A DNA stretch of 64,000 bases from the NCBI RefSeq assembly GCF_001187725.1, contig NZ_LGIQ01000009.1:2045493-2109492 (forward strand), written 5' to 3'. Position 1 is the stretch's first letter. Every line of letters starts with the position of its first letter. Positions 18,279 through 27,303 of this stretch are shown in pieces. The notes beneath the pieces are model-generated. The model had not been told where the DNA came from and made no database searches. It saw only the letters and a list, made by a program, of their open reading frames with translations. The position numbers and the translations under genes are program-made. Source of the stretch: Brevibacillus reuszeri (GTDB taxonomy: Bacteria > Bacillota > Bacilli > Brevibacillales > Brevibacillaceae).

Positions 18279-18782
18279 ATGTTAGACTTTGGTGCTGTCT
18301 CCCTGGAATGGGGAACGCTCTTAACTCAGGCAATTGTATTCTTGTTGTTGCTCTTGCTTGTTCGTAAATTAGCTATGGGCCCAATCGTGGGTATCATGGA
18401 AAAACGTCGTCAGCATATCGAAAGCCAAATCTCCTCAGCTGAACGCAACCGCACTGAGGCAGAAGCACTGCTCGCGGAACAACGCCGCGTGCTGGATGAA
18501 GCTCGTGCTGAATCCAAAGCAATCATTGACCGTGCTGCAAAGCAAGCTTCTGATGAAGCAAGCAAAATCGTAGCTGAAGCACAAGCTGCATCCGAGCGTT
18601 TGAAAGCGGACGCAAGTGCTGAACTGGCTCGTGAAGTAGAAAAAGCAAAACTCGAACTGCGTGAGCAAATGACTAGTCTTTCCGTACTCTTGGCTTCCAA
18701 GATTATCGAAAAAGAACTGGATGAAGCTGCTCAAAAGTCTACTGTTGATAAATTTCTCGCACAAGTGGGAGATCGCCTATGA
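18279..18782 (+). CDS. atpF: ATP synthase subunit b
   Basis: 167 residues from ATG 18279 with AGGAAGGAGTG upstream; the frame is open earlier but without a ribosome site. One N-terminal membrane helix (about 8-28) followed by a long charged Ala/Glu/Lys coiled coil, the stator stalk. Overlaps atpH by ATGA. Confidence 0.94.
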   Translation: MLDFGAVSLEWGTLLTQAIVFLLLLLLVRKLAMGPIVGIMEKRRQHIESQISSAERNRTEAEALLAEQRRVLDEARAESKAIIDRAAKQASDEASKIVAEAQAASERLKADASAELAREVEKAKLELREQMTSLSVLLASKIIEKELDEAAQKSTVDKFLAQVGDRL

Positions 18783-19306
18783 GTAGCGCAGTAGGGAAAC
18801 GCTATGCTCGCGCTCTCTTTGAAGTAGCGAGCGAGCGTGGAAAGATTGATCAGGTGGAAGCTGACCTTGGTGCGATTGTGGAGGCTGTTGAAGGAAATGA
18901 AGATCTGAAAAAGATCATGCAGCACCCGCACATTGCAGCAGATGCGAAAAGCAAGCTGGCTGACGAACTGTTCAAAAGCCACGTAGGTGAAGAGAGCTTC
19001 AACTTCTTGAACGTCCTGATTGAAAATGGACGCGAGGTTCAGCTGTCTGATATCTATAGCTCTTTCGTTCAATTGGCAAACGATGCACGTGGCTTCGCAG
19101 AAGCGACAGTTACGAGCGCAAAACCGCTGTCTTCTGAAGAACAAGCGGAGCTTGCTGAGAAGTTCGGTCAAACACTGAACAAAAAGCTGCGTCTAACAGC
19201 GATCGTAGATCCTACGATTCTCGGCGGCATTATTATCAAGATCGGCGACCGTCTGTACGATGGCAGCCTGAAAACGAAGTTGGAAACCTTTGCGCTAAGA
19301 GCGTAA
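18779..19306 (+). CDS. atpH: ATP synthase subunit delta
   Basis: 175 residues. VGKRYARALFEVASE at the N-terminus and GGIIIKIGDRLYDGSLKTKLE at the C-terminus are family blocks. Links subunit b to the top of F1. ATG overlaps the atpF stop. Confidence 0.95.
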   Translation: MSSAVGKRYARALFEVASERGKIDQVEADLGAIVEAVEGNEDLKKIMQHPHIAADAKSKLADELFKSHVGEESFNFLNVLIENGREVQLSDIYSSFVQLANDARGFAEATVTSAKPLSSEEQAELAEKFGQTLNKKLRLTAIVDPTILGGIIIKIGDRLYDGSLKTKLETFALRA

Positions 19307-19350
19307 AGTTCGATGGCTCTTTAAGAAGTTGGATGAATGGGGTGAATTAA

Positions 19351-20862
19351 GTGAGTGCAATCAGACCAGAAGAGATTAGCTCCCTCATTAAAGAGCGGAT
19401 CGCTAACTTTAAATCTGAAATCGAAGTTGTGGATGTAGGCTCTGTTATCCAGGTAGGTGACGGTATCGCCCGCGTTCACGGTTTGGAAAAAGCCATGCAA
19501 GGTGAACTCCTCGAGTTCCAAAATGGCGTAATGGGTATGGTACTCAACTTGGAAGCAGATAACGTGGGTGTCGTTATTATGGGACCTTTCCGCGACATTA
19601 AGGAAGGCGATACTGTAAAACGTACCGGCCGCGTAATGGAAGTTCCAGTTGGGGAAGCGATGCTTGGTCGCGTAGTAAACCCACTGGGTCAACCAATCGA
19701 TGGCCTGGGCCCAATCGCAAACGATGGTTTCCGCCCTATCGAGAGCCCAGCTCCTGGTGTTATGGCGCGTAAATCCGTACACGAACCGCTCCAAACTGGT
19801 ATCAAAGCGATTGACGCAATGATTCCAGTTGGACGTGGCCAACGTGAGTTGATCATTGGAGACCGCCAAACAGGTAAAACATCCGTGGCGCTCGACACGA
19901 TCATCAACCAAAAAGGCAAAAACATGGTTTGTATCTACGTTGCTATCGGTCAAAAGCAATCCACCGTTGCAAACATCGTAGAAACCCTGCGTAAAGCAGG
20001 AGCTCTTGAGTACACCATCATCGTATCCGCTACAGCATCTGACCCAGCTCCAATGCTGTACCTGGCTCCTTATTGTGGTGTAACAATGGGTGAATACTTC
20101 ATGTACAAGGGCGGACACGTTCTGTGCGTATACGATGACCTGTCTAAACAGGCTTCTGCATACCGCGAAATGTCCCTGTTGCTCCGTCGTCCTCCAGGCC
20201 GCGAAGCATACCCTGGTGACGTTTTCTACTTGCACTCCCGCTTGCTGGAGCGCGCTGCGAAATTGTCTGATGATCTGGGTGGCGGTTCTATTACAGCTCT
20301 GCCGTTCATTGAAACCCAAGCGGGTGACATTTCTGCATACATTCCAACGAACGTGATCTCCATCACCGATGGTCAGATCTTCCTTGAGACAGACCTTTTC
20401 AACGCAGGTCAACGTCCTGCAGTAAATACTGGTCTTTCCGTATCCCGTGTAGGTGGTTCGGCTCAAATCAAGGCGATGAAAAAGGTATCAGGTCCACTCA
20501 AGCTTGAGTTGGCTCAATACCGTGAGCTTGCTGCATTTGCTCAGTTCGGTTCTGACCTGGACAAAGCAACTCAAGCTCGTTTGACTCGTGGTGAGCGCTT
20601 GATGGAAATCATGAAACAAGGCCAGTTCGATCCAATGCCTGTTGAGAAGCAAGTCGCTTCTATCTATACAGCAACAAAAGGTTTCCTGGATGATATTCCA
20701 GTAGGAGACGTAGGCCGCTTTGAGAAGGAGCTTCTGTCTTACCTGGATTCCAACAAACCACAACTGTTGGAGCATATCCGTACGACGCATGAGCTCCCAG
20801 ATGAAAAAGAATTGAACGCAGCGATCGAAGAGTTCAAAAAAGGCTTTTCGGTAACTCGCTAA
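19351..20862 (+). CDS. atpA: ATP synthase subunit alpha
   Basis: 503 residues, GTG start. P-loop GDRQTGKTS, ALDTIINQKGK and the family signature near PPGREAYPGDVFYLHSRLLE. Non-catalytic nucleotide-binding F1 subunit. The ribosome site GGGGTGA is modest. Codon use is highly biased. Confidence 0.97.
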   Translation: MSAIRPEEISSLIKERIANFKSEIEVVDVGSVIQVGDGIARVHGLEKAMQGELLEFQNGVMGMVLNLEADNVGVVIMGPFRDIKEGDTVKRTGRVMEVPVGEAMLGRVVNPLGQPIDGLGPIANDGFRPIESPAPGVMARKSVHEPLQTGIKAIDAMIPVGRGQRELIIGDRQTGKTSVALDTIINQKGKNMVCIYVAIGQKQSTVANIVETLRKAGALEYTIIVSATASDPAPMLYLAPYCGVTMGEYFMYKGGHVLCVYDDLSKQASAYREMSLLLRRPPGREAYPGDVFYLHSRLLERAAKLSDDLGGGSITALPFIETQAGDISAYIPTNVISITDGQIFLETDLFNAGQRPAVNTGLSVSRVGGSAQIKAMKKVSGPLKLELAQYRELAAFAQFGSDLDKATQARLTRGERLMEIMKQGQFDPMPVEKQVASIYTATKGFLDDIPVGDVGRFEKELLSYLDSNKPQLLEHIRTTHELPDEKELNAAIEEFKKGFSVTR

Positions 20863-20886
20863 TCGTTAACCTGATAGACATCAGAT

Positions 20887-20914
20887 GCATGCCGGGCTGA
20901 GGGCCCGGACATGC
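20887..20914 (+). other. GC-rich hairpin between atpA and atpG
   Basis: GCATGCCGGGC (20887-20897) pairs with GCCCGG-A-CATGC (20903-20914) around a TGAG loop, one bulged A. No T run, so not a terminator; it may stabilise or punctuate the message. Confidence 0.5.
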
Positions 20915-20936
20915 GTCCTCAAGGTGGTGAAAACGA

Positions 20937-21800
20937 GTGGCTAAAGGAATACGTGAGATTCGACGCAGTATCAAAAGTACAAAAAATACGCGCCAAATCA
21001 CGAAAGCGATGAAAATGGTGGCGGCTGCAAAGCTTCGCCGTAACCAGGAGAAGGCTGAGGCGGCACGTCCGTATGCTGATAAAATTCAGGAAGTGATCGC
21101 GAGCATCGCAAGCGGTACTTCTGGTTCCAAGCATCCGATGCTTCAATCGCGTCCAGTGAAAAAGACTGGTTACATTGTCATCACTTCTGACCGTGGTCTT
21201 GCGGGTGGTTATAATGCCAACATGCTTCGTGCCGTGATTACAACGATCGGTGAAAAGCACAAGTCCAAGGATGAGTACGGTATTTTTGTGATCGGTCGTA
21301 AAGGTCGCGACTTCTTTAATAAGCGGAACTACCCGATTATGGAAGAGGTTACAGGTCTGCCAGCCAGTCCTGCCTTTGCTGATATCAAGAAAATTGCCGG
21401 TGCGGCGGTTCAACTGTTCGCGAATGAACAAATTGACGAACTGTACCTGTGCTATAACAAGTTCCAAAGTGCAATTTCGCAAATACCTACCGTAAAACGT
21501 TTGCTGCCATTGGAAGCTCCCGAGAGCACTGATGTGCGCGCAATCAATTACGAGTACGAGCCGTCCTCGGAAGAAGTACTGGCCGATCTGTTGCCAAAAT
21601 ACGCGGAAACACTGGTTTACAGTGCGCTTCTGGAAGCGAAGGCTTCCGAGGAAGGTTCCCGTATGACAGCAATGGGCAACGCGACAGACAACGCAACGGA
21701 TATGATCAACCGTTACACATTGATCTACAACCGTGCTCGTCAGGCAGCCATTACACAAGAGATTTCCGAGATCGTTGCAGGTGCAAACGCACAGGCTTAA
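20937..21800 (+). CDS. atpG: ATP synthase subunit gamma
   Basis: 287 residues, GTG start after AAGGTGGTGA. N-terminal IREIRRSIKSTKNTRQITKAMKMVAAAKLRR and the C-terminal NATDMINRYTLIYNRARQAAITQEISEIV helices form the rotor shaft; TSDRGLAGGYN in the globular part is conserved. Confidence 0.95.
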   Translation: MAKGIREIRRSIKSTKNTRQITKAMKMVAAAKLRRNQEKAEAARPYADKIQEVIASIASGTSGSKHPMLQSRPVKKTGYIVITSDRGLAGGYNANMLRAVITTIGEKHKSKDEYGIFVIGRKGRDFFNKRNYPIMEEVTGLPASPAFADIKKIAGAAVQLFANEQIDELYLCYNKFQSAISQIPTVKRLLPLEAPESTDVRAINYEYEPSSEEVLADLLPKYAETLVYSALLEAKASEEGSRMTAMGNATDNATDMINRYTLIYNRARQAAITQEISEIVAGANAQA

Positions 21801-21849
21801 GTGGCAGCGAATAGCTCCCAATTTAGTTTTACAGGAGGGAAGAAGTAAG

Positions 21850-23259
21850 ATGGCGAATGGACGCGTGGTTCAGGTAATGGGTCCGGTTGTTGACGTCGAG
21901 TTCGACCGCGGACACCTGCCTGCCATTTATAATGCGATCAAGATTCAACATAAAGCACAAAGCGCTGGCGAGCGCGACATCGAATTGACTGTTGAGGTTG
22001 CTACTCATCTGGGTGATAACCTGGTTCGTACAGTTGCGATGTCTTCCACCGATGGTTTGGTTCGCGGTATGGAAGCGGTTGATACTGGTGCAGCTATCTC
22101 CGTTCCAGTGGGTGCAGTTACCCTCGGACGCGTATTTAACGTTTTGGGAGAACCGATCGACCTGCAAGACCTCGGTCAAGTAGATCGTCGTGACCCAATT
22201 CACCGCAAAGCTCCTGATTTCGTAGACCAAGCAACTACTGTTGAAATCCTGGAAACAGGTATCAAAGTAATTGACCTTTTGGCTCCGTACATCAAGGGTG
22301 GTAAGATCGGTCTGTTTGGTGGTGCGGGTGTAGGTAAAACCGTTACCATTCAAGAGCTGATCAACAACATCGCGCAAGAGCACGGTGGTATTTCCGTATT
22401 CGCTGGTGTAGGTGAGCGTACCCGTGAAGGTAACGACCTGTACCACGAGATGAAAGACGCAGGCGTTCTGCCGAAAACTGCAATGGTATTCGGTCAAATG
22501 AACGAACCACCTGGTGCACGTCTTCGTGTAGCTCTGACCGGTCTGACTATGGCGGAATATTTCCGTGATGAAGAAGGCCGCGACGTTCTTCTGTTTATCG
22601 ACAACATCTTCCGCTTTACTCAAGCGGGTTCTGAGGTATCAGCACTTCTCGGCCGTATGCCATCTGCGGTAGGTTACCAGCCAACATTGGCTACCGAAAT
22701 GGGTCAGCTGCAAGAGCGCATTACTTCCACGAAAAAAGGTTCCGTAACGTCTATTCAAGCGATCTACGTACCAGCGGATGACTATACTGACCCGGCTCCT
22801 GCTACTACGTTTGCTCACTTGGACGCTACAACTAACCTGGAGCGTTCTATCGCTGAGTTGGGTATCTTCCCTGCGGTAGACCCACTCGCATCTACTTCCC
22901 GTGCTCTGTCTCCGGACGTCGTAGGTCAAGAACACTACGATGTAGCTCGTGGCGTACAAAAAATCTTGCAACGTTACAAAGAACTGCAAGATATCATCGC
23001 GATCCTCGGTATGGATGAGCTCAGCGATGATGACAAGCAAGTAGTTGGACGCGCTCGTCGTATTCAACGTTTCTTGTCCCAGTCCTTCCACGTTGCCGAG
23101 CAGTTCACAGGTAATCCAGGTCAATACGTACCACTGAAAGAAACTGTTCGCAGCTTCAAGGAAATCCTCGAAGGCAAGCACGATCAACTGCCAGAGGTAG
23201 CATTCCTGTATGTAGGTACGATTGAAGAAGCGGTAGAAAAAGCGAAGAAAATGGCGTAA
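21850..23259 (+). CDS. atpD: ATP synthase subunit beta
   Basis: 469 residues from ATG 21850 with ACAGGAGGGAAGAAG upstream; the frame is open into atpG but the start here gives the family length. P-loop GGAGVGKT, catalytic Glu in GVGERTREGNDLY, and the DELSDDDK stretch of the DELSEED lever. Catalytic F1 subunit. Confidence 0.97.
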   Translation: MANGRVVQVMGPVVDVEFDRGHLPAIYNAIKIQHKAQSAGERDIELTVEVATHLGDNLVRTVAMSSTDGLVRGMEAVDTGAAISVPVGAVTLGRVFNVLGEPIDLQDLGQVDRRDPIHRKAPDFVDQATTVEILETGIKVIDLLAPYIKGGKIGLFGGAGVGKTVTIQELINNIAQEHGGISVFAGVGERTREGNDLYHEMKDAGVLPKTAMVFGQMNEPPGARLRVALTGLTMAEYFRDEEGRDVLLFIDNIFRFTQAGSEVSALLGRMPSAVGYQPTLATEMGQLQERITSTKKGSVTSIQAIYVPADDYTDPAPATTFAHLDATTNLERSIAELGIFPAVDPLASTSRALSPDVVGQEHYDVARGVQKILQRYKELQDIIAILGMDELSDDDKQVVGRARRIQRFLSQSFHVAEQFTGNPGQYVPLKETVRSFKEILEGKHDQLPEVAFLYVGTIEEAVEKAKKMA

Positions 23260-23286
23260 GACACCCTGGAAAGGGGAGACGATTAA

Positions 23287-23685
23287 ATGAGTAAGATGAC
23301 AGTTGAAGTCGTAACTCCTGAACGGGTTGTCTACAGCGGTCAGGCTGAAATGGTCATTGCTCGCGGCGTTCAAGGGGACCTCGGTATTTTGCCGAACCAT
23401 ATGCCGCTTGTCAGCCCGCTGAAAATAGCGCCAGTTCGGATTAAGACAGAAGGCGATAAAGAAGTATTGATGGCTGTAAGCGGCGGCTTCATGGAAGTGC
23501 GCGGTGATAAAGTTACCATCCTTGCTGAAACGGCTGAATTGCCGGGAGACATTGATGTCGACCGTGCGAAGGCAGCGAAAGCTCGCGCCGAAAAGCGTTT
23601 GGCTGAGAAGTATGCCGAGCTCGACGTACAGCGTGCAGAACGTGCGCTGCAACGTGCGATGGCACGTCTCGACGTAACGAAGTAA
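23287..23685 (+). CDS. atpC: ATP synthase subunit epsilon
   Basis: 132 residues. N-terminal beta-barrel (TVEVVTPERVVYSGQAEMV, LGILPNHMPLVSPL) and C-terminal two-helix regulatory part rich in Ala/Arg/Glu. ATG at 23287 with AAAGGGGAGACG. Last gene of the operon. Confidence 0.95.
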   Translation: MSKMTVEVVTPERVVYSGQAEMVIARGVQGDLGILPNHMPLVSPLKIAPVRIKTEGDKEVLMAVSGGFMEVRGDKVTILAETAELPGDIDVDRAKAAKARAEKRLAEKYAELDVQRAERALQRAMARLDVTK

Positions 23686-23698
23686 AGCGTAAGCTGAT

Positions 23699-23731
23699 AT
23701 CCCCGCGCCCTTTGTGGCAGCGGGGATTTTT
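23699..23731 (+). terminator. Rho-independent terminator of the atp operon
   Basis: ATCCCCGC (23699-23706) pairs with GCGGGGAT (23720-23727) followed by TTTT. Confidence 0.88.
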
Positions 23732-23906
23732 CGGTTCACGTACATGAATGAGCACAGGTGGTAACAGGGCATGATATTTCCAGTTGGTAATTGCCTAATG
23801 TTTCTGTGTATAATAAACCTAATGCCCTGCCGACAAGCGTGTTCGATAAGGATGACAGCGGGATGAAACGGCATTGGCGACTGGGATTATAAGGAGAGTG
23901 TAACTG

Positions 23907-24647
23907 ATGCAAACCGTTCGCGATATCCGCCATAATCAAGATGGCGTAGTGATTCCTAACGGCTTTAGAGCCAATGGTTGGTCAAGCGTACTGTCTCATG
24001 AAATGAATGTTCTGTTTCAAGCGATATGCTACGTAGTTACGGAAAAAGAAACAAAAGCTGAGATGGAAAAAGCTTTGGATGAGATCGAGGGGCTGCAAGG
24101 CACTTTTACAGAGCTTGTTGCTGAAGGATTTAAATCTGAAGAAGATTTTAAAGGCTATGTGAACCTGTTGAACCGCTTCAAAGCGTTCCTGGGACGCTCC
24201 AATATTGAATATCCGGCTTCACGCGAAGAGGCGATCCAGCTTTTCATCAAGTGGGGACTGGTTATTGATAATGGCGATGTATGGGATGTTCCTGTTCATC
24301 CATTTCCAGATGCATCCGAGCTGTTCCAATTGAGTGAGGCAGAGGCTATGGCTCTGGCACATATCAAGCTGGAATCATTGGTACATCCGGTATTTAGCCG
24401 TTTGGTCATGATGCTGCACGAGAAAGATGAGAATGCATTCAATCTTTCCAAGAATGACCTGAAAGAAATGCTGGGTACAAATGATGCTATGCTGGCTGAG
24501 GTACTGATTAAGCTGACTCCATATATGGAAGAAGCAATCGAAAATGTATTGGACATTCCAGATGATGAGCCAATGTCATTTGCGATCGTATGGGAAAGAA
24601 TCTATGAGGACTTCCTGGGACAACAGTTCTCTTCTAATGTTCAGTAA
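23907..24647 (+). CDS. Unrecognised cytosolic protein
   Basis: 246 residues; I do not recognise a family. Acidic and mostly helical, no signal peptide, no membrane helix, no obvious catalytic motif. The N-terminal third has a polar heptad-like helix (ETKAEMEKALDEIEGLQ), the C-terminus is rich in Glu/Asp. ATG at 23907 follows AAGGAGAGTGTAACTG, and a TATAAT lies at 23809-23814 within the preceding gap. Single-gene unit between atp and nuo with its own terminator. It might be a regulator or adaptor, but nothing shows it. Confidence 0.75.
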   Translation: MQTVRDIRHNQDGVVIPNGFRANGWSSVLSHEMNVLFQAICYVVTEKETKAEMEKALDEIEGLQGTFTELVAEGFKSEEDFKGYVNLLNRFKAFLGRSNIEYPASREEAIQLFIKWGLVIDNGDVWDVPVHPFPDASELFQLSEAEAMALAHIKLESLVHPVFSRLVMMLHEKDENAFNLSKNDLKEMLGTNDAMLAEVLIKLTPYMEEAIENVLDIPDDEPMSFAIVWERIYEDFLGQQFSSNVQ

Positions 24648-24708
24648 TCAAACGTATAGTAATGATGACCCCGATAATCGATTCGTTTGGTCATCATACT
24701 CCATTGGA

Positions 24709-24738
24709 AAAACTTAGGGAGATTACCCTGAGTTTTTT
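24709..24738 (+). terminator. Rho-independent terminator
   Basis: AAAACTTAGGG (24709-24719) pairs with CCCTGAGTTTT (24726-24736), then TT. A second palindrome ATGATGACC/GGTCATCAT lies just upstream (24662-24698) without a T run. Confidence 0.8.
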
Positions 24739-24769
24739 CCCTATTTATGGCACATAAGGAAGGCTTTCG

Positions 24770-24799
24770 TTAGACACTCTGTGGGCAATTTGATATAAT
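24770..24799 (+). promoter_or_regulatory. Probable nuo operon promoter
   Basis: TTAGAC (24770-24775) and TATAAT (24794-24799), 18-bp spacer, with an extended -10 TG at 24791-24792. It leaves a leader of about 150 bases before nuoA. Confidence 0.6.
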
Positions 24800-24953
24800 G
24801 ATAAAGGTATTTTTTTCTAGCAGTATCAAAAAAGTGACAGCGATCATACCAACATCCTTGATGCTGCAGGTAGTACCTTTTAACGGGGGTTTAGCCTCTT
24901 TAAAAGGGCAGTACAAATTGGATTCATACCTTTGTAGAAGCGGAGGGAACTGG

Positions 24954-25325
24954 GTGATTGACATCTATGCCAACAATTATGTCATCGTAGCGATCTTTTT
25001 GATTCTTGGTGTGCTGTTACCCGTGGCTACTGTCAGTTTTGTTGGTCCATTGTTGCGTCCAAAGAAACCGACACGTGAAAAGCAAACTACTTATGAAAGC
25101 GGTAACATTCCGGTCGGTGACAGTTGGGTACGCTTCAATGTGAAGTACTACATCTTTGCCCTGATGTTTGTCATTTTCGATGTAGAAACGCTCTTTCTGT
25201 ACCCGTGGGCAGTCGCTTACAAAGAGCTGGGGCTGTTTGCCCTGGTGGAGATGGTCATCTTTATCTCCTTACTGGTAGTAGGTCTGATTTACGCGTGGAG
25301 AAAGAAGGTGCTGGAATGGAACTAG
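24954..25325 (+). CDS. nuoA: NADH-quinone oxidoreductase subunit A
   Basis: 123 residues from the GTG at 24954, just after CGGAGGGAACTGG; the open frame extends upstream to 24798 but that part has no ribosome site and is not NuoA-like. Three membrane helices; YESGNIPVGDSWVRFNVKYYIFALMFVIFDVETLFLYPWA is the conserved block. First gene of the operon, overlapping nuoB. Confidence 0.93.
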   Translation: MIDIYANNYVIVAIFLILGVLLPVATVSFVGPLLRPKKPTREKQTTYESGNIPVGDSWVRFNVKYYIFALMFVIFDVETLFLYPWAVAYKELGLFALVEMVIFISLLVVGLIYAWRKKVLEWN

Positions 25326-25834
25326 ATCTGACAAGTATTGCGCCTGAACTGCAAGAAGAATTGAATCGCAACGTAATGTTTACGACACTGGAAACGGTAA
25401 AAGGATGGGTTCGTAGCAATTCGCTTTGGCCACTCACCTTTGGCCTAGCGTGCTGTGCAATCGAAATGATGGGAACAGGTGGAGCGCGGTATGACCTTGA
25501 CCGATTCGGTGTCATTTTTCGTGCCTCGCCAAGACAGTCTGACGTGATGATTGTGGCTGGTACGGTGACGAAAAAGATGGCTCCACTCCTGCGCAGATTG
25601 TACGATCAGATGCCGGAACCAAAATGGGTGATCGCTATGGGGTCCTGTGCGACCGCTGGTGGCCCGTACGTGCGCTCCTACAGCGTTGTAAAAGGGGTAG
25701 ACCAAATCGTACCTGTGGACGTGTACATTCCAGGCTGTCCTCCGAATCCAGCAGCATTAATCTACGGAATCAACAAGCTGCAGGAAAAGATTCGCTATGA
25801 AGCGAAGACTGGGAAGCAGGTGACCAGTCAATGA
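25316..25834 (+). CDS. nuoB: NADH-quinone oxidoreductase subunit B
   Basis: 172 residues from ATG 25316, inside the end of nuoA. The four Cys of cluster N2 are visible: adjacent pair in GLACCAIEMM, one in MGSCATAGGPY, one in PGCPPNP. Transfers electrons to quinone at the membrane interface. Overlaps nuoC by ATGA. Confidence 0.95.
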   Translation: MELDLTSIAPELQEELNRNVMFTTLETVKGWVRSNSLWPLTFGLACCAIEMMGTGGARYDLDRFGVIFRASPRQSDVMIVAGTVTKKMAPLLRRLYDQMPEPKWVIAMGSCATAGGPYVRSYSVVKGVDQIVPVDVYIPGCPPNPAALIYGINKLQEKIRYEAKTGKQVTSQ

Positions 25835-27300
25835 CGGAGGAAAATCGCAAGCCAACGGCAGAGGAAAAAGCGAAGGCAGCGGCTGAAGCCCGAGCCAAAG
25901 CCGAAGCTTTGCGAAAATTAAGAGAACAAGACCAATCAGATTCTCCTGCTGTGGAAAATGCACAGACAGATGCAGAGATAAAAGAAGATTCGCAAGCAGA
26001 AGCTGTGACCGAAAAGGCAGAAGCTTCGCCAGTAAAGCCAGTCTCCGAGATGACGGCAGAAGAAAAAGCGGCAGCGAAAAAGGCAGCGGCAGCTGAAGCG
26101 ATTGCCAAGGCAAAAGCTGCGAAGGAAGCAGAAGCGAAAGCGACCGAAGCAGCCCCGCCAGCAAAGCCAGTCTCCGAGATGACGCCAGAAGAAAAGGCGG
26201 CAGCGAAAAAGGCAGCGGCAGCTGAAGCGATTGCCAAAGCAAAAGCTGCGAAGGAAGCGGAAGCGTCGGAAGCGACTGAAGCGACCGAAGCAGTTTCGCC
26301 AGCAAAGCCAGTCTCCGAGATGACGCCAGAAGAAAAGGCGGCTGCGAAAAAGGCAGCAGCTGCTGAAGCGATTGCCAAGGCAAAAGCTGCGAAGGAAGCA
26401 GAAGCGTCGGAAGCGACCGAAGTAGTCCAGCCAGCAAAGCCAGTCTCCGAGATGACGCCAGAGGAAAAAGCCGAAGCGAAAAAGGCAGCTGCAGCAGCAG
26501 CGCTTGCGAAAGCAAAGGCTGCGAAAGAGGCCAAGGAAGCGGCAGAGCAGGGCGCAGAGGCTTCAGAATCAGGCGGCGACGCAGATGCCAAAGCAAAGGC
26601 AGCAGCAGCCGCAAAAGCGAAAGCAGCCGCGGCGGCCGCAGCAAAGGCAAAAGCTGCACGAGAAGCTGGAGGTGCAGATGCTTCTGATGCGGATGGAGAT
26701 GATGCCAAAGCAAAGGCAGCAGCAGCGGCAAAAGCGAAAGCAGCCGCAGCAGCCGCAGCAAAGGCAAAGGCTGCTCAAACCGGAGAGGCAACTGCTGAGG
26801 AGGAAGCTCCAAAGGCACCGTCCAAAAACCAACCGTATCTAGATAAGTACATCGCACGTATAACAGATGTGTTTGGAAAAGACATAATCGAAGCCGCCTA
26901 TATTAATGAACTGGCTAAAGAGGTTCCGACTTTGACAATCCAGAATGAGCGATGGCACGAGGTAGCACAGTTCTTGAAGGATGACGAGCAATTAGGCTTC
27001 GAGTACTTGTCCAATCTGCACGGTGTTGACTATGAGGATCGACTTGAGGTCTACTATCATTTCTACTCCTACAAAAATCGGCAAAGCGTGGCAGTAAAGG
27101 TCAAAACCGGCCGAGAGGAGTCAAGCGTCGCATCCGTTATGGACATTTGGCACGGAGCAAACTGGAATGAACGGGAAACATACGATCTTTTAGGGATTCA
27201 TTTCCCGGGACATAGCGATTTGCGTCGAATCCTGATGCCAGATGAATGGGTAGGCTACCCGCTACGTAAAGATTATGTGCAATTCGACGAGGAGGTTTAG
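25831..27300 (+). CDS. nuoC: NADH-quinone oxidoreductase subunit C with long Ala/Lys/Glu-rich extension
   Basis: 489 residues. Only the last ~160 (from about residue 330, YLDKYIARITDVFGK) are the NuoC/30-kDa domain, ending with WHGANWNERETYDLLGIHFPGHSDLRRILMPDEWVGYPLRKDY. The first ~330 are low complexity: four repeats beginning PVSEMT(A/P)EEKA, then Ala/Lys runs with GGDADAKAK. Mostly charged helix is expected. ATG overlaps the nuoB stop, so the extension is translated from the normal start. Usual NuoC is about 160-200 residues. The extension's role is unknown. Confidence 0.9.
   Translation: MTEENRKPTAEEKAKAAAEARAKAEALRKLREQDQSDSPAVENAQTDAEIKEDSQAEAVTEKAEASPVKPVSEMTAEEKAAAKKAAAAEAIAKAKAAKEAEAKATEAAPPAKPVSEMTPEEKAAAKKAAAAEAIAKAKAAKEAEASEATEATEAVSPAKPVSEMTPEEKAAAKKAAAAEAIAKAKAAKEAEASEATEVVQPAKPVSEMTPEEKAEAKKAAAAAALAKAKAAKEAKEAAEQGAEASESGGDADAKAKAAAAAKAKAAAAAAAKAKAAREAGGADASDADGDDAKAKAAAAAKAKAAAAAAAKAKAAQTGEATAEEEAPKAPSKNQPYLDKYIARITDVFGKDIIEAAYINELAKEVPTLTIQNERWHEVAQFLKDDEQLGFEYLSNLHGVDYEDRLEVYYHFYSYKNRQSVAVKVKTGREESSVASVMDIWHGANWNERETYDLLGIHFPGHSDLRRILMPDEWVGYPLRKDYVQFDEEV
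26037..26570 (+). repeat. In-frame tandem repeats in the nuoC extension
   Basis: Four units start with GCCAGTCTCCGAGATGAC at about 26037, 26166, 26307 and 26439, spaced 129, 141 and 132 bases, all multiples of three. A second Ala/Lys repeat type (GATGCCAAAGCAAAGGCAGC) occurs at about 26584 and 26700. Confidence 0.85.
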
Positions 27301-27303
27301 CAG

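Noticed and set aside
19321..20466. 381-codon minus-strand frame opposite atpA
   Set aside because: Same cause: biased codons leave few stops on the other strand. The + strand product is certain.
22639..23874. 411-codon minus-strand frame opposite atpD-atpC
   Set aside because: Shadow frame crossing two real genes and a terminator.
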